From SYFY01 sp041752315 (GTDB lineage: Bacteria; Pseudomonadota; Gammaproteobacteria; Pseudomonadales; Azotimanducaceae): a DNA stretch of 64,000 bases. Shown here piece after piece: positions 17,284 to 26,040 of this stretch. The notes below the pieces were generated by a model that saw only the letters and a program-made list of their open reading frames with translations, was not told the DNA's origin and did no database searches. Position numbers and translations under genes: made by a program. Where the stretch lies: NCBI GenBank assembly GCA_041752315.1, contig JBGSHJ010000043.1:1-64000 (forward strand). The letters are read 5' to 3'. Each line of letters starts with the position of its first letter. Positions within the stretch are counted from its first letter, which is position 1.

Positions 17284-18147
17284 CTAGCGCAGGAAAACAC
17301 GGTGCAGAAGGAAGCGGCGACCGGCCTGCTTTCCATAACCGTAAATGTACAGATCCAGTCCGTAGCGGAACGGATGCTGGCCATCCAGCGCTTCGACGGG
17401 GATCACGAGTTCCTGCGGGCCTGGTTCAAGCCAGTGGTCCAACCGGCCTCTTTCCTGTGTTTGCCAGTATGTCATGCTGGTCCCCAGCCGAAGTGGAGCA
17501 TCGCCTTCAACGGTCAGTTCCAGGACCAGGTGCTTGAGCGTGTGGGCAGGACCTGGCAGTTCGCGCAAGTGCAGGCCCGACCATTTCCTGTCGGTAAGGG
17601 TGATTCTCAATGCCGGTGTCTTGCCGCCGACCCGTTCGGATTCCGCGGTGATATCTGCGAGGTAGATCCCGCGCAGGTCGGATGCATCGAAGATCAGGGG
17701 TGCACGTTCCCATAGCCAGTACTGGCTGGCATACACCATCACAATGGGAAAGAGGGTAAAACCCGCGATCATCAACGCACCAACCAGGGGCAGCAGCCTC
17801 GTCAACCAGCGCGTCGACCGGACCATGGCGTAAAGGGCTGTGGCCAGGCCGATACCCAGCACGTCGGAAATCACGTCAGCCAGACTCGCGCTGCGGGCGG
17901 TAAAAAGCTGGACCCCTTCGCTGGCCAGCCCGATGGACAATGCGATGACAACCGCATATTGCCAGCGTCCGGTCAGGCGCCACAGCAGCAGCGTGATGAC
18001 TGCACTCCATGGCACGTGCAGGGCATTGTGAATCGTTCCTGCAAGACGCGTGCTGCCGGGAACGACGAGGGTCTGCTGAGCGATCAGCAGCAGGACTATC
18101 CCCAGGATGATCAAGGCTGTCCCGATGGCGGCCGGCCGGATGGTCAC
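17284..18147 (-). CDS. VanZ-like membrane protein with C-terminal extracytoplasmic domain
   Basis: The 287-residue protein has about five hydrophobic segments in its first 150 residues. The VanZ-type core has the conserved acidic/Gln helix (SIGLASEGVQLF) and DVISDVLGIGLA segments, followed by a soluble tail of about 130 residues (LRITLTDRKWSGLHLREL) that looks like a beta-sandwich. The GTG start lies eight bases after the upstream glycosyltransferase. VanZ-like proteins of this two-part form are often found next to glycosyltransferases, but their biochemical role is unknown. Last gene of the GT operon. Confidence 0.75.
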   Translation of the reverse strand: MTIRPAAIGTALIILGIVLLLIAQQTLVVPGSTRLAGTIHNALHVPWSAVITLLLWRLTGRWQYAVVIALSIGLASEGVQLFTARSASLADVISDVLGIGLATALYAMVRSTRWLTRLLPLVGALMIAGFTLFPIVMVYASQYWLWERAPLIFDASDLRGIYLADITAESERVGGKTPALRITLTDRKWSGLHLRELPGPAHTLKHLVLELTVEGDAPLRLGTSMTYWQTQERGRLDHWLEPGPQELVIPVEALDGQHPFRYGLDLYIYGYGKQAGRRFLLHRVFLR

Positions 18148-18155
18148 GACAGGAA

Positions 18156-19289
18156 TCAGACCAGTTCGCGGTAGAATTCGGCTGTTTGTGCGGCGACAAC
18201 AGCGGGATGAAATCGTTCTTCTGCAATGCGGCGCCCGGCGGCGCCCAGTTCATTGCGTGTCTGCTGACAGGACAACAGACGTTGCAGGGCGTTTGCAATG
18301 TCATCGGCATCATCGGGATCAACCAGATAACCGCTCATCCCATGCCGGATCATGTAGGGCATTCCGCAGCGATTCGAACTCACCACCGGAAGTCCGACGG
18401 CCATGGCTTCTTCGATACCCATTGGCGAGTTTTCTTCCAGCGAAACCAGCGCGAAGAGGCTGGCCCTGCACAACTCAGCGCGAACGGCGGAGGATGGCAG
18501 TGAGCCAAGCAGGTGGACAATCGACTGCAATCCGTGGGTATCGATGTAGGTCTTGATCCGTTCACCGTACATCGTGTCGACAATCGGCCCGGCCAATCGG
18601 AGTTGGACCGGCAGGCCCCGTGCATGCAACCGATGGCACGCTTCGATCAGCCGCAGCGTATTCTTGCGCGGTGAGATGACCGCAGCGCTGAAGACCGTAT
18701 GCGATTGGGGATGCCAATTCAACTCGAAAAATTCACGGGCTACCGGATTGTCGATATCGCGAATGCGGGCGCGCGAGTGCCTGGAGACAAGCTCTCGAAC
18801 GTACGGACTGATCGAAATGATGTTTGGCTGGTCTGCCCAGCCACCGGTTTCCACGATCTTCCAGAGCTGCGCCCGCAGCGCTGCAAATCGGCTGCCGGAG
18901 ATCCGCGTGTCACCATGGATGAATCCGTGGACCGTGAACACACGTGCTCCGGGGTAACCCTTCACCATCAGGCCATAGGTGTCATGGGCGTGAACGAGGT
19001 CCGGCCGCAGGGTGTCGAGAAACGCGCAGATGCTTCGCCTGCCTGGACCTCTGGCCACACCCAGCATGCTGCCCGGCGGACGTGGCAGGAAATGCAGTGT
19101 TGCGTTCAGCCAGCTTCTCGAATCGGTCGTCGAGAGGTTCTCGTTCAGGGTCACGACATGGATGTCCAGGGTTGTATCAGCGGCCAGTTCTCGAACGAGA
19201 TTGACCGATACCGCTTCGACACCACCCACCGGACGATCCGGGTCCAGCGGAAACTGGGTGACGATGGCCACTTTCAGCACCTTGTTCAT
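18156..19289 (-). CDS. Glycosyltransferase family 4 protein
   Basis: The 377-residue protein is a GT-B retaining glycosyltransferase. The N-terminal acceptor domain begins VLKVAIVTQFPLDPDRPVGG with the GG-V-E loop. The donor domain has the E-x7-E motif (EENSPMGIEEAMAVGLPVVSS) followed by GYLVDPDDADDIANAL. Start is the ATG whose last bases overlap the upstream glycosyltransferase stop (ATGA). It probably acts on the cytoplasmic face of the inner membrane. Acceptor and sugar are unknown; surface polysaccharide or glycolipid is likely. Confidence 0.87.
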   Translation of the reverse strand: MNKVLKVAIVTQFPLDPDRPVGGVEAVSVNLVRELAADTTLDIHVVTLNENLSTTDSRSWLNATLHFLPRPPGSMLGVARGPGRRSICAFLDTLRPDLVHAHDTYGLMVKGYPGARVFTVHGFIHGDTRISGSRFAALRAQLWKIVETGGWADQPNIISISPYVRELVSRHSRARIRDIDNPVAREFFELNWHPQSHTVFSAAVISPRKNTLRLIEACHRLHARGLPVQLRLAGPIVDTMYGERIKTYIDTHGLQSIVHLLGSLPSSAVRAELCRASLFALVSLEENSPMGIEEAMAVGLPVVSSNRCGMPYMIRHGMSGYLVDPDDADDIANALQRLLSCQQTRNELGAAGRRIAEERFHPAVVAAQTAEFYRELV

Positions 19290-20410
19290 GAAGCAAGCAG
19301 GTCCTGGAAGAGCGCTTCGAACCTTGGCATGGCGCCGGCAATGTAGTGATTGGTGTAGTAGTAGTCCCAGGCGTTGCGTGACATCTGCTGCCGAATCCTG
19401 GAATCGGTCACGAGGGATTGCACCTGCGCGGCGAGGCAGTTGACATCGGAACCGCGGCGACCAAGTGTCCGGTTCTGCAGCAGTCCGTCGGGATCGACAG
19501 TCGAGACAACAGGGACACCATGTGCCCATGCTTCGAGGAACGTGTTGGGAAAACCTTCGTGATGGGACGTGCAGCAGAGGAGGTGGCTGGATCGCAGCGT
19601 CGCGAGCACCTGTGCACGATCAAGTACTCCGTGGACGCGCATGTTGGAGAGCGTACGGGCACGGGCCAGCATGTTTTCAGCGTAGTCGCTGTCCTGATCG
19701 GTACCGCCCACCAGACTGAAGGTGATGTCCGGCAGGCGCTCGGCGATGTCGAGGAACAGTGCAACGTTTTTCACCGGCATCAGGCGCCCGATCCAGACCA
19801 CGACCGGGAGCAATGGTCGTGCTGCCTCGAGGGTGTCGATCGACTGCTCCGAAGTGACTTCGCTGGGCATCGGCAGTACGGTGCTGGTCAGACCGAAGCC
19901 CGACTTCAACAGCTGCTGCTGGTTCGCAGTCTGGGCAATGATGGCGCTGGCGAGTGTCAAACCACGCCGATACAACCATCGTTCCCGAAAACTGTGCAGT
20001 ATAGGCAGCGAGGGGTCGCACTCCGGATCGGAAGCGACTGAATAGACAAATCGCCGGCCGTGCCGCCTCGCCCAGAGGGCGACCTGTCCGGTGACGCTTT
20101 CTGCGCAGCCCTGGTAATACAGGTCCGCATCTGCACGGGCCAGTGCGGCGTTCAATGTGGTCCATCGGGGATGCACAAAACGCAGTCCAGGCAGGCCTGC
20201 CTCTGCAGGACAGATCTTGAGCACGCGGATGCCATCGACCACTTCGTCGGCGTTGGTACCTTCGGTCCAGGTGGCAACACTGACGGCATGCCCACGGTCT
20301 GCGAGCCAGCGTGCCATCAGTGCGGTCTGTCGTTCGACGCCTCCGACGTGTCCACCCCTGACGCCAGTCAGGGCGCCGTAGGCAAACGGGGCGACGAAAC
20401 AGATCTTCAA
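19286..20410 (-). CDS. Glycosyltransferase family 4 protein
   Basis: The 374-residue GT-B protein starts MKICFVAPFAYGALTGVRGG with the typical glycine-rich loop and HVGGVERQ. The donor site has HHEGFPNTFLEAWAHGVPVVST, an E-x7-E motif. The start is a TTG with only a weak ribosome-binding site. First gene of a leftward three-gene operon (GT4, GT4, VanZ-like). The pair resembles each other only at fold level, suggesting two successive sugar additions. Confidence 0.85.
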   Translation of the reverse strand: MKICFVAPFAYGALTGVRGGHVGGVERQTALMARWLADRGHAVSVATWTEGTNADEVVDGIRVLKICPAEAGLPGLRFVHPRWTTLNAALARADADLYYQGCAESVTGQVALWARRHGRRFVYSVASDPECDPSLPILHSFRERWLYRRGLTLASAIIAQTANQQQLLKSGFGLTSTVLPMPSEVTSEQSIDTLEAARPLLPVVVWIGRLMPVKNVALFLDIAERLPDITFSLVGGTDQDSDYAENMLARARTLSNMRVHGVLDRAQVLATLRSSHLLCCTSHHEGFPNTFLEAWAHGVPVVSTVDPDGLLQNRTLGRRGSDVNCLAAQVQSLVTDSRIRQQMSRNAWDYYYTNHYIAGAMPRFEALFQDLLAS

Positions 20411-20651
20411 GGCGGGTTCTCGAACAGTTGCGACATCCTGTCGCGGTTGCCGCCCATTCTAATCATGCGGCGTCAAACACCGGGCAATCGTGGGGGAAAC
20501 TGTGCAGCATCGCTCAAGGGCAGCTGTGCTGCGTCACAGATTGCCGGGAAGCGCCCGGTCAGGCAACCTCATGGCCGCACACCGCCTGGCACCCTGTGCA
20601 GGCATCGTCGCAGAGGTTACGCTCCGCATTCCTTCACGCCGAGTCGCCATC

Positions 20652-21101
20652 ATGACCGAATTGCCAGCCAATCTGCCCAAGTGGATCGCCGATCACATTG
20701 AACTTTACAGCACGGATCCGGACAAGGCGCACTACTGGGATGCAAGTGTCGGAGGTGGTCGAGGTTTACTGCCGACGTTGTTGCTGACCACCATAGGGCG
20801 CTCCTCTGGACAGCCTCGACCCCTGCCACTGATCTACCGCAAGGTGGACAATGCATGGGTCATCATTGCTTCGAAGGGTGGAGCCCCGGCACACCCGGCC
20901 TGGTATCTGAACCTGGTCGCCCATCCCGAGGTCACACTGCAGGCGGGTCGGGAAGTGGTCCAGGCACGGGCCCGTACGGCGGAGGGTGAGGAGCGTGCCC
21001 GGTTGTGGAAGGCCATGGTGGAGATCTATGCACCCTATGCCGATTATCAGCTGCGGGCGGGTGGGCGGGAAATTCCTGTAGTCGTGCTTGAACGACGCTG
21101 A
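20652..21101 (+). CDS. Deazaflavin-dependent nitroreductase-like protein (DUF385/Ddn family)
   Basis: The 149-residue protein has the split-barrel pattern of the Ddn/DUF385 family: LLLTTIGRSSGQPRPLPLIY, VIIASKGGAPAHPAWYLNL and HPEVTLQAGREVVQARAR. In actinobacteria these proteins use F420H2. In a Gammaproteobacterium the cofactor may be F420, flavin or heme, and cannot be read from the sequence. The ATG at 20652 matches the family start, although the frame stays open upstream. A multi-hairpin repeat begins 30 bases after the stop. Confidence 0.82.
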   Translation: MTELPANLPKWIADHIELYSTDPDKAHYWDASVGGGRGLLPTLLLTTIGRSSGQPRPLPLIYRKVDNAWVIIASKGGAPAHPAWYLNLVAHPEVTLQAGREVVQARARTAEGEERARLWKAMVEIYAPYADYQLRAGGREIPVVVLERR

Positions 21102-21130
21102 GGGGCTGCAGCCCGGATTCCCCGTCGACC

Positions 21131-21276
21131 CTGACAGATTCCGGAAAAAGTTCGTCTTGCACGTTGTCCGCACATAAGGCTGCGGCCGCACGGGACAACT
21201 CAACCCCTTGCGTGGTTGATTTGCTCACCTGGCCTTCCGCGGCCAGTGAACAGGCGGCTTTATCAGCGACCTGCTG
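21131..21276. repeat. Multi-hairpin interspersed element, copy A (diverged)
   Basis: The stretch aligns end to end with 30152-30299, sharing blocks such as ctgacag, cggaaaaagt, tggtt/cgatttgctc and ggcc...gcag at roughly 65-70 percent identity by eye. One hairpin is perfect here (CTGGCC-ttccgc-GGCCAG, 21229-21246). Others (caacc...ggttg at 21201-21218; the first stem around 21142-21172) are partly decayed. The arms differ from copy B yet remain complementary at the fourth hairpin. It sits between the DUF385 gene and the converging MFS gene. Confidence 0.7.
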
Positions 21277-21281
21277 ACCAA

Positions 21282-22505
21282 TCAGGCAGTTGCCGACCGT
21301 CTGGTGAACGCCAGAGCGGCAAAGACGGCGATGATGGCCGGCACACTGATGGTGAGCAGGCTGATCCAGCCAAAGGCATGCATCAGCGTGCCTGCCCCAA
21401 GACTCGCCGCGGCTGACATCCCAAACACGCTGAATTCGTTCACCGCCTGTGCACCAAAGCGCTCGCCGGTTGAATAGGTGGTCACCAGCAGGGTGGTGCC
21501 ACCGATGTACAGAAGGTTCCAGCCTAGCCCGAGCAGGACCATGGACCACCAGTAGTGCATATAGGCCTGGCCCTGGGTTCCGATCACGACAGTGGTCAGC
21601 AGCAGCAGTGCGCCTGCCGCCATCATGTTGCGCACGCCGAACCGGGCAACCAGCAGGCCCGACACGAGCGATGGGAGGAACATGGCCAGCACATGGGCGC
21701 GAATGACACTGGCAGTTTCTGCCAGGGAATAACCGTCATGGGCATGCATGCTGAGCGGAGCGGCCGTCATGATGAACGTCATCACACCCTGACCGACCAC
21801 GCCAGCGAGCAGGGCCAGCAGGTAGGCGGGTTGACTGACGATGGCAAACAGCGAACGCTCGGTTGCCATGTCTCCGGACTGGGGGTGCGACGTGGGGTCG
21901 CGATACAGCAGAAAGACCATCGCTGCCGCCAGGTACAGCCAGACCATCCAGGACAACGCCAGGTGGAACGGGGAGTCCGAATCGCCCGAGTCGCTCAATG
22001 CAGCGAGAGCGGGACCGAGAAATGCGGCAGCCACACTGCCCAGCAGGATAAACGAGACAGCCTGGCTCACACGGTCCGCACCGACGTTTTCGGCTGCAGC
22101 AAAACGAAATTGCTGGCTGAAGGCCATGCTCATGCCGATCCCGACCGCACCGATGCAGAAACCGGTGAAGTCGTTGTCGATCAGGGCCTGCTCCGCGAAC
22201 CAGGCAGATGCGGCACCCACACCGGCCGAAAATACAAAGCCAGCCCGACGACCAAAGCGCCTCATCAGCAGTGCGGAAGGAATGGTCGCAGCAGCGGTAC
22301 CCAGAACCATCAGGGAAAGTGGCAGGGTGGCGAGTTCCGGTTCTGTGGCCAGCCTTGCGCCCACGATTCCACCCATGGTGACCAGCAGTACCGTCCCCGC
22401 GACAAAGATCACCTGGGCAAAAAAGAGGCAGGCAAGATTCACGATGGCAATCGGTCCGATGGCCGCCGGCCTCGCACTCTGGATCTGATCCTGCGTCGGT
22501 ATCAT
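21282..22505 (-). CDS. MFS transporter
   Basis: The 407-residue protein has about twelve hydrophobic segments and the MFS motif-A-like loop after the second helix (LLMRRFGRRAGF). A Gly-rich helix (GIGMSMAFSQQFRFAAAE) and a motif-A echo in the second half (GLLVARFGVRNM) follow. The ATG at 22505 was chosen because the residues upstream of it in the frame are hydrophilic and unlike the family. No substrate can be assigned. Convergent with the DUF385 gene, divergent from the RlmK-like gene. Confidence 0.82.
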   Translation of the reverse strand: MIPTQDQIQSARPAAIGPIAIVNLACLFFAQVIFVAGTVLLVTMGGIVGARLATEPELATLPLSLMVLGTAAATIPSALLMRRFGRRAGFVFSAGVGAASAWFAEQALIDNDFTGFCIGAVGIGMSMAFSQQFRFAAAENVGADRVSQAVSFILLGSVAAAFLGPALAALSDSGDSDSPFHLALSWMVWLYLAAAMVFLLYRDPTSHPQSGDMATERSLFAIVSQPAYLLALLAGVVGQGVMTFIMTAAPLSMHAHDGYSLAETASVIRAHVLAMFLPSLVSGLLVARFGVRNMMAAGALLLLTTVVIGTQGQAYMHYWWSMVLLGLGWNLLYIGGTTLLVTTYSTGERFGAQAVNEFSVFGMSAAASLGAGTLMHAFGWISLLTISVPAIIAVFAALAFTRRSATA

Positions 22506-22600
22506 GCTCACCCCATGTTGGAGCGCCAGTTTAGCTGTCGACCGGGCGTGCCAGGGAGGAAAGCCATTCAACAATACGATGAACCTGAAACAGGAGGAAC

Positions 22601-23569
22601 ATGAGCGGGCAGGGCAGCAGTGGAACGGACATGGTGGCCAATCGTCTGCGAAAGAATCTCGCCCGTCTCAAAGGTTGGCTGACACAGCAGCAGGTCAGCT
22701 GCTTTCGACTCTATGACGCCGATCTGCCCGAGTATGCCGCGGCGGTAGACATCTATAAGTCCGAATCCGGGGAACGGTTTGCCCATGTGCAGGAGTATCA
22801 GGCACCAGGTCACATCGAAGCCGGGACGGTTGAGCGCCGCTTTGCCGAATTGTTGGCGGGCGTTCGGTCCGGCCTGGGTCTGGATGATGCGCACATCGCT
22901 GTCAAGACCCGCTCGCGGGCTCCGGGAGGCAGCCAGTATGGTCGGGTTGCCGAGCGAGGGGAGGTGTTTGTGGTTCGTGAAGGTCGAGCCCGACTGGAAA
23001 TCAACCTGCACGACTATCTTGATACCGGCCTCTTCCTCGACCATCGGCCGGTTCGACTGGATATCGCCCGCCGGGCGGCCGGTGGACGAATGCTCAACCT
23101 GTTCTGTTACACCGGTGCCGCTTCCGTGCATGCCGCCATCGGCGGCGCTCTCTCGACGACCAGTGTCGATCTTTCGAACACCTACCTCGAGTGGGCTCGG
23201 CGCAACCTGCTTCTCAATCGCCAGGATCTGTCGCGCCACGAACTTGTAGCGGCGGACGTACTGAGCTGGCTGTCTGCGCATCGCTGGCGTTATGACCTGA
23301 TTTTCTGTGATCCGCCGACCTTTTCGAACTCGAAGCGGGCGGCGGACTTTGACGTTCAGCGGGACCATGTGGAACTGCTTCGTCGATGCATGAATCTCCT
23401 CGGGCCGGACGGGGTGCTGATCTTCTCGAACAATTTCCGGCGGTTTGTGCCGGCTATCGACGACTGCACGGCTTTTGCGCAAGTCAGGGAAACTTCCCCT
23501 GCAACCATCGATCGTGATTTTGCGCGCAATCCGCGCATACACCGTGTCTTCGAGTTCAGGCACCGGTGA
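22601..23569 (+). CDS. rlmK: Class I SAM-dependent rRNA methyltransferase (RlmK-like, C-terminal half of RlmKL)
   Basis: The 322-residue protein matches the C-terminal half of E. coli RlmKL: NRLRKNLARLKGWLTQQQVSCFRLYDADLPEY, split here by position as residues about 15-46. A PUA/EEHEE-like region, LFLDHRPVR, the SAM motif LNLFCYTGAASVHAA and the catalytic NPPY-like motif DLIFCDPPTFSNSKR follow. RlmK makes m7G2069 in 23S rRNA. The RlmL THUMP half is absent here, so the two activities are separate genes as in many bacteria. AGGAGG precedes the ATG. Function by homology. Confidence 0.85.
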   Translation: MSGQGSSGTDMVANRLRKNLARLKGWLTQQQVSCFRLYDADLPEYAAAVDIYKSESGERFAHVQEYQAPGHIEAGTVERRFAELLAGVRSGLGLDDAHIAVKTRSRAPGGSQYGRVAERGEVFVVREGRARLEINLHDYLDTGLFLDHRPVRLDIARRAAGGRMLNLFCYTGAASVHAAIGGALSTTSVDLSNTYLEWARRNLLLNRQDLSRHELVAADVLSWLSAHRWRYDLIFCDPPTFSNSKRAADFDVQRDHVELLRRCMNLLGPDGVLIFSNNFRRFVPAIDDCTAFAQVRETSPATIDRDFARNPRIHRVFEFRHR

Positions 23570-23626
23570 GCCGGCATACCCCCGGTCATCGTGCATTCCC
23601 GGAGTCGTTCGGGTAGGTTTCATGCA

Positions 23627-23722
23627 ATGGCCATCAAGATGGACATCAAGATGGACATCAAATGGGCATCCAGAGTGCTTCAGACCCTGAACCGCCAGCA
23701 TCACGAGGGGAAAACGAGATGA
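23627..23722 (+). CDS. Possible short coupled leader ORF with 12-base repeats
   Basis: A 12-base unit (atggacatcaag and variants) repeats about 3.7 times at 23627-23671. Read from the first ATG it encodes MAIKMDIKMDIK followed by 19 more residues. The frame ends in TGA overlapping the next gene's ATG (ATGA). GGGTAGG lies upstream. It could be a translated leader for the Tat-type NTF2 gene or a chance frame over a simple repeat. Only the repeat is certain. Confidence 0.3.
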   Translation: MAIKMDIKMDIKWASRVLQTLNRQHHEGKTR

Positions 23723-24348
23723 CGATTGAAGTGACCGGCCGCCGCCGGCTATTGGCCATGATCACGGGCGCGGTCGCAGCGCTTGGGCTGGGCCGCGCAG
23801 TCCAGGCTTCGCCCGTTCGCTCCGATCAGGCGGACGTGGAGCCGCGCAATGCCCAGCAGCAGGCCATGCAGGAAGCGCTGGCCAGACAGGAAATCAAGGA
23901 GTTGCGACATGCCTACGGAATCGCCACGGATCTGATCGGCTCCAATACCGAAACCGGCATCGCGCAGGGCAGGGCCATCTATCACCGCATCTTCACGCCC
24001 AAAGCCGATATTGGCGCGGCGGGTGTCGCGCCGAGTATCGGCCCGGATGCCTGGGTCGAGGTAGTCAAGACGGCCTTGGCGCCCTACAACGCCACGCAGC
24101 ATCTGATCGGTACCCAGCACGTCACTGATCTGGTCCTGCCGGGTGCAGACGGCACCGGTGGCAGGGCGCACATGTCGAGCTACCTGCAGGCCTGGCATTC
24201 CCGTGCCAACGCCGACCTGTGGCTGTTCATGGGCGTCTACGATGAGGATCTGGTCTGGAGCGAAGGCTCCGGCTGGCAGATCAGCCGAATGCTCCTGAAA
24301 CAGATTGCGGCCGACTTTCGCAAGATTCACGACCAGCCGGCAGAGTAA
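23719..24348 (+). CDS. Tat-exported NTF2/SnoaL-like protein
   Basis: The 209-residue protein begins with a twin-arginine-like signal (TGRRRLLAMITGAVAALGLG) and carries one NTF2/SnoaL-like domain: ALARQEIKELRHAYGIATDL, IYHRIFTPKADIGAAG and the final W-x-I-x-R strand (GWQISRMLLKQI). Such domains form cone-shaped hydrophobic pockets in isomerases, dehydratases or binding proteins. Two other NTF2-like genes occur in this window (40210 and 57327) without signals. Start at an ATG with GAGGGG upstream. Function unknown. Confidence 0.75.
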   Translation: MTIEVTGRRRLLAMITGAVAALGLGRAVQASPVRSDQADVEPRNAQQQAMQEALARQEIKELRHAYGIATDLIGSNTETGIAQGRAIYHRIFTPKADIGAAGVAPSIGPDAWVEVVKTALAPYNATQHLIGTQHVTDLVLPGADGTGGRAHMSSYLQAWHSRANADLWLFMGVYDEDLVWSEGSGWQISRMLLKQIAADFRKIHDQPAE

Positions 24349-24431
24349 CATCGTCGACGTCAATTCTTGACCGGGGCGCTGGCTATCGTCATTGTGCGCG
24401 CCCTCTGGAGGCAGGACGTGGGGTCGAACTC

Positions 24432-25655
24432 GTGAGCACAAGAACAGCGGCGGATCTGGTCGTCGTCGGCAACATATCCGACGAGCCATTTGCCATCGAT
24501 ATGGCCTTCGCCATGCGGCAGACGGTGGACATCGCCGATCTGATCAGCCTGAAGACCTTCGCCAACTCCGAGTTCTGTCCCCGTTTCATTTCCGATGAAC
24601 AGGACTTCACCCGCATCGGCCGCAAGCTGGATGGCAAGACCGTCATCATCGTCAGCACCTCAAACCGCCTGGTGAGCCGCAACGATCTGGCGATGCGGAA
24701 CTTTCTGATGGCACGGGCTGCCAAGGAAAATGGGGCCTACGAGGTTGTCCTGGTGGAGCCGGATCTGTTTTACAGCGCCCAGGATCGGGGACCGCGGGCC
24801 GAGCTGGGCTCCACGTCATTCGCCCGGGATGAGCAGGACCTGAAAAAATTTGATGGTCAACCTTTCACCGCCAACCTCTACGCCGAGATGCTGAAGCTGT
24901 CGGGAGTGGATCGCGTGGTGACCGTCCACAACCACTCCCATTCCGTGCAGGGATGTTTTTCCGACATCTTTGCCGGGCAGTTTCACAACCTCATTCCCTA
25001 TGAGCTGTATATCGACTATCTGCGCAACTCGAACATTGTCCGGCCAACCACCGACGGCACCGGGCTGATCCTGTGCGCGCCAGACAAGGGAGCACGCGAG
25101 TTTGTCAGTGAAATGCACTCTCGTCTGGCACTGCCGAAGGCGGGTTTCATCATGCTCGACAAGCAGCGTTCGGGTGAGCGGGATGTGTTCATCACGCTGC
25201 ACGAAGAGAGCACGTCGAACCTGAAGGACATTGTCGATCACGATGTCGTGCTGTTCGACGACATGGTACGTACCGGCTCGACGGTGGTGAAATCCTGCCA
25301 GTACCTGCGCCGTGGCAAACCATCCCGGGTTGTCTTTGCGGTATCGCACTTCTACGCCAGCGAAGAAGGGCGGGAAAAGATGGCAAACTCGGCGATTGAT
25401 GAAATCCTCACCCTCAACACACTGCCGACCGTGCTGAACAGGGACGAGCAGGGGCGACTGCGCCGCAAGATGGTGGTGCTGAAGATCGAGCACTGGCTGG
25501 CGCGCAATCTGTGTGAAATTCTCGGCATTCCCCTGAAGCGGGATGTCAGCCTCTACCAGATCGACATGTCGTCGAAAAACCCGCGTTTCATCCGCAAGAT
25601 CTATCACAGCGACCAGTTGAAGGGCTTGCACGACGGGCGCAATGGCAACGAATGA
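24432..25655 (+). CDS. Ribose-phosphate pyrophosphokinase-like (PRPP synthetase family) protein
   Basis: The 407-residue protein resembles PRPP synthetases but is about 90 residues longer than the usual 310-320. It has a flagged nucleotide-loop region (VSTSNRLVSRNDLAM), an HNHSHS-containing segment in the position of the metal-binding DxH motif, an aspartate-rich loop (ILCAPDKGAREF) and a PRPP-type loop (VVLFDDMVRTGSTVVKSC). Metal-site and loop residues differ from canonical Prs, so substrate may differ. The GTG start fits the family N-terminus. It overlaps the thioredoxin-like gene by four bases. Confidence 0.75.
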   Translation: MSTRTAADLVVVGNISDEPFAIDMAFAMRQTVDIADLISLKTFANSEFCPRFISDEQDFTRIGRKLDGKTVIIVSTSNRLVSRNDLAMRNFLMARAAKENGAYEVVLVEPDLFYSAQDRGPRAELGSTSFARDEQDLKKFDGQPFTANLYAEMLKLSGVDRVVTVHNHSHSVQGCFSDIFAGQFHNLIPYELYIDYLRNSNIVRPTTDGTGLILCAPDKGAREFVSEMHSRLALPKAGFIMLDKQRSGERDVFITLHEESTSNLKDIVDHDVVLFDDMVRTGSTVVKSCQYLRRGKPSRVVFAVSHFYASEEGREKMANSAIDEILTLNTLPTVLNRDEQGRLRRKMVVLKIEHWLARNLCEILGIPLKRDVSLYQIDMSSKNPRFIRKIYHSDQLKGLHDGRNGNE

Positions 25656-26002
25656 CTGACCAGCCCTACACGACAAACCCTCCTGAACGGGAGGCCATCA
25701 ACTCAGGTCGTGGGCCTCTGGTGATCGAGTTTGGAACCGGTTGGTGTGGCTGGTGCCGGGCTGCGCAGCCGCTGCTGAGCGCTGCCTTCGACAAGCATCC
25801 GGACGTCCCGCGCCTGCGTGTCGAAGATGGTCCTGGTCGACCACTGGGACGGTCCTACCAGGTCAAGCTGTGGCCGACGCTGATCTTTGTCAGGGACGGT
25901 GTGGAACTTGCTCGCGTGGTGCGCCCGGGTGACGTGGCAACGGTCGACGCGGCGTTCGACCGTCTGTTGGCAACACCTGGCACGGATCCCGTTACTGCAT
26001 AA
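25652..26002 (+). CDS. Thioredoxin-like protein with CGWC active site
   Basis: The 116-residue cytoplasmic protein has one thioredoxin fold with the active site FGTGWCGWCRAAQPLL and the cis-proline loop VKLWPTLIFVRDG. CGWC differs from the common CGPC and should alter redox potential. Its ATG overlaps the PRPP-synthase-like stop (ATGA), so the two are translationally coupled, which is an unusual pairing. No signal peptide. Confidence 0.88.
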   Translation: MTDQPYTTNPPEREAINSGRGPLVIEFGTGWCGWCRAAQPLLSAAFDKHPDVPRLRVEDGPGRPLGRSYQVKLWPTLIFVRDGVELARVVRPGDVATVDAAFDRLLATPGTDPVTA

Positions 26003-26040
26003 CACCGGTCTCCTTCAGCCGTCTCGTTCAGCCATCTCCT

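Noticed and set aside
21555..22604. 349-codon plus-strand frame
   Set aside because: Antisense to the MFS transporter; the composition is His/Gly/Gln-rich with no membrane segments or motifs.
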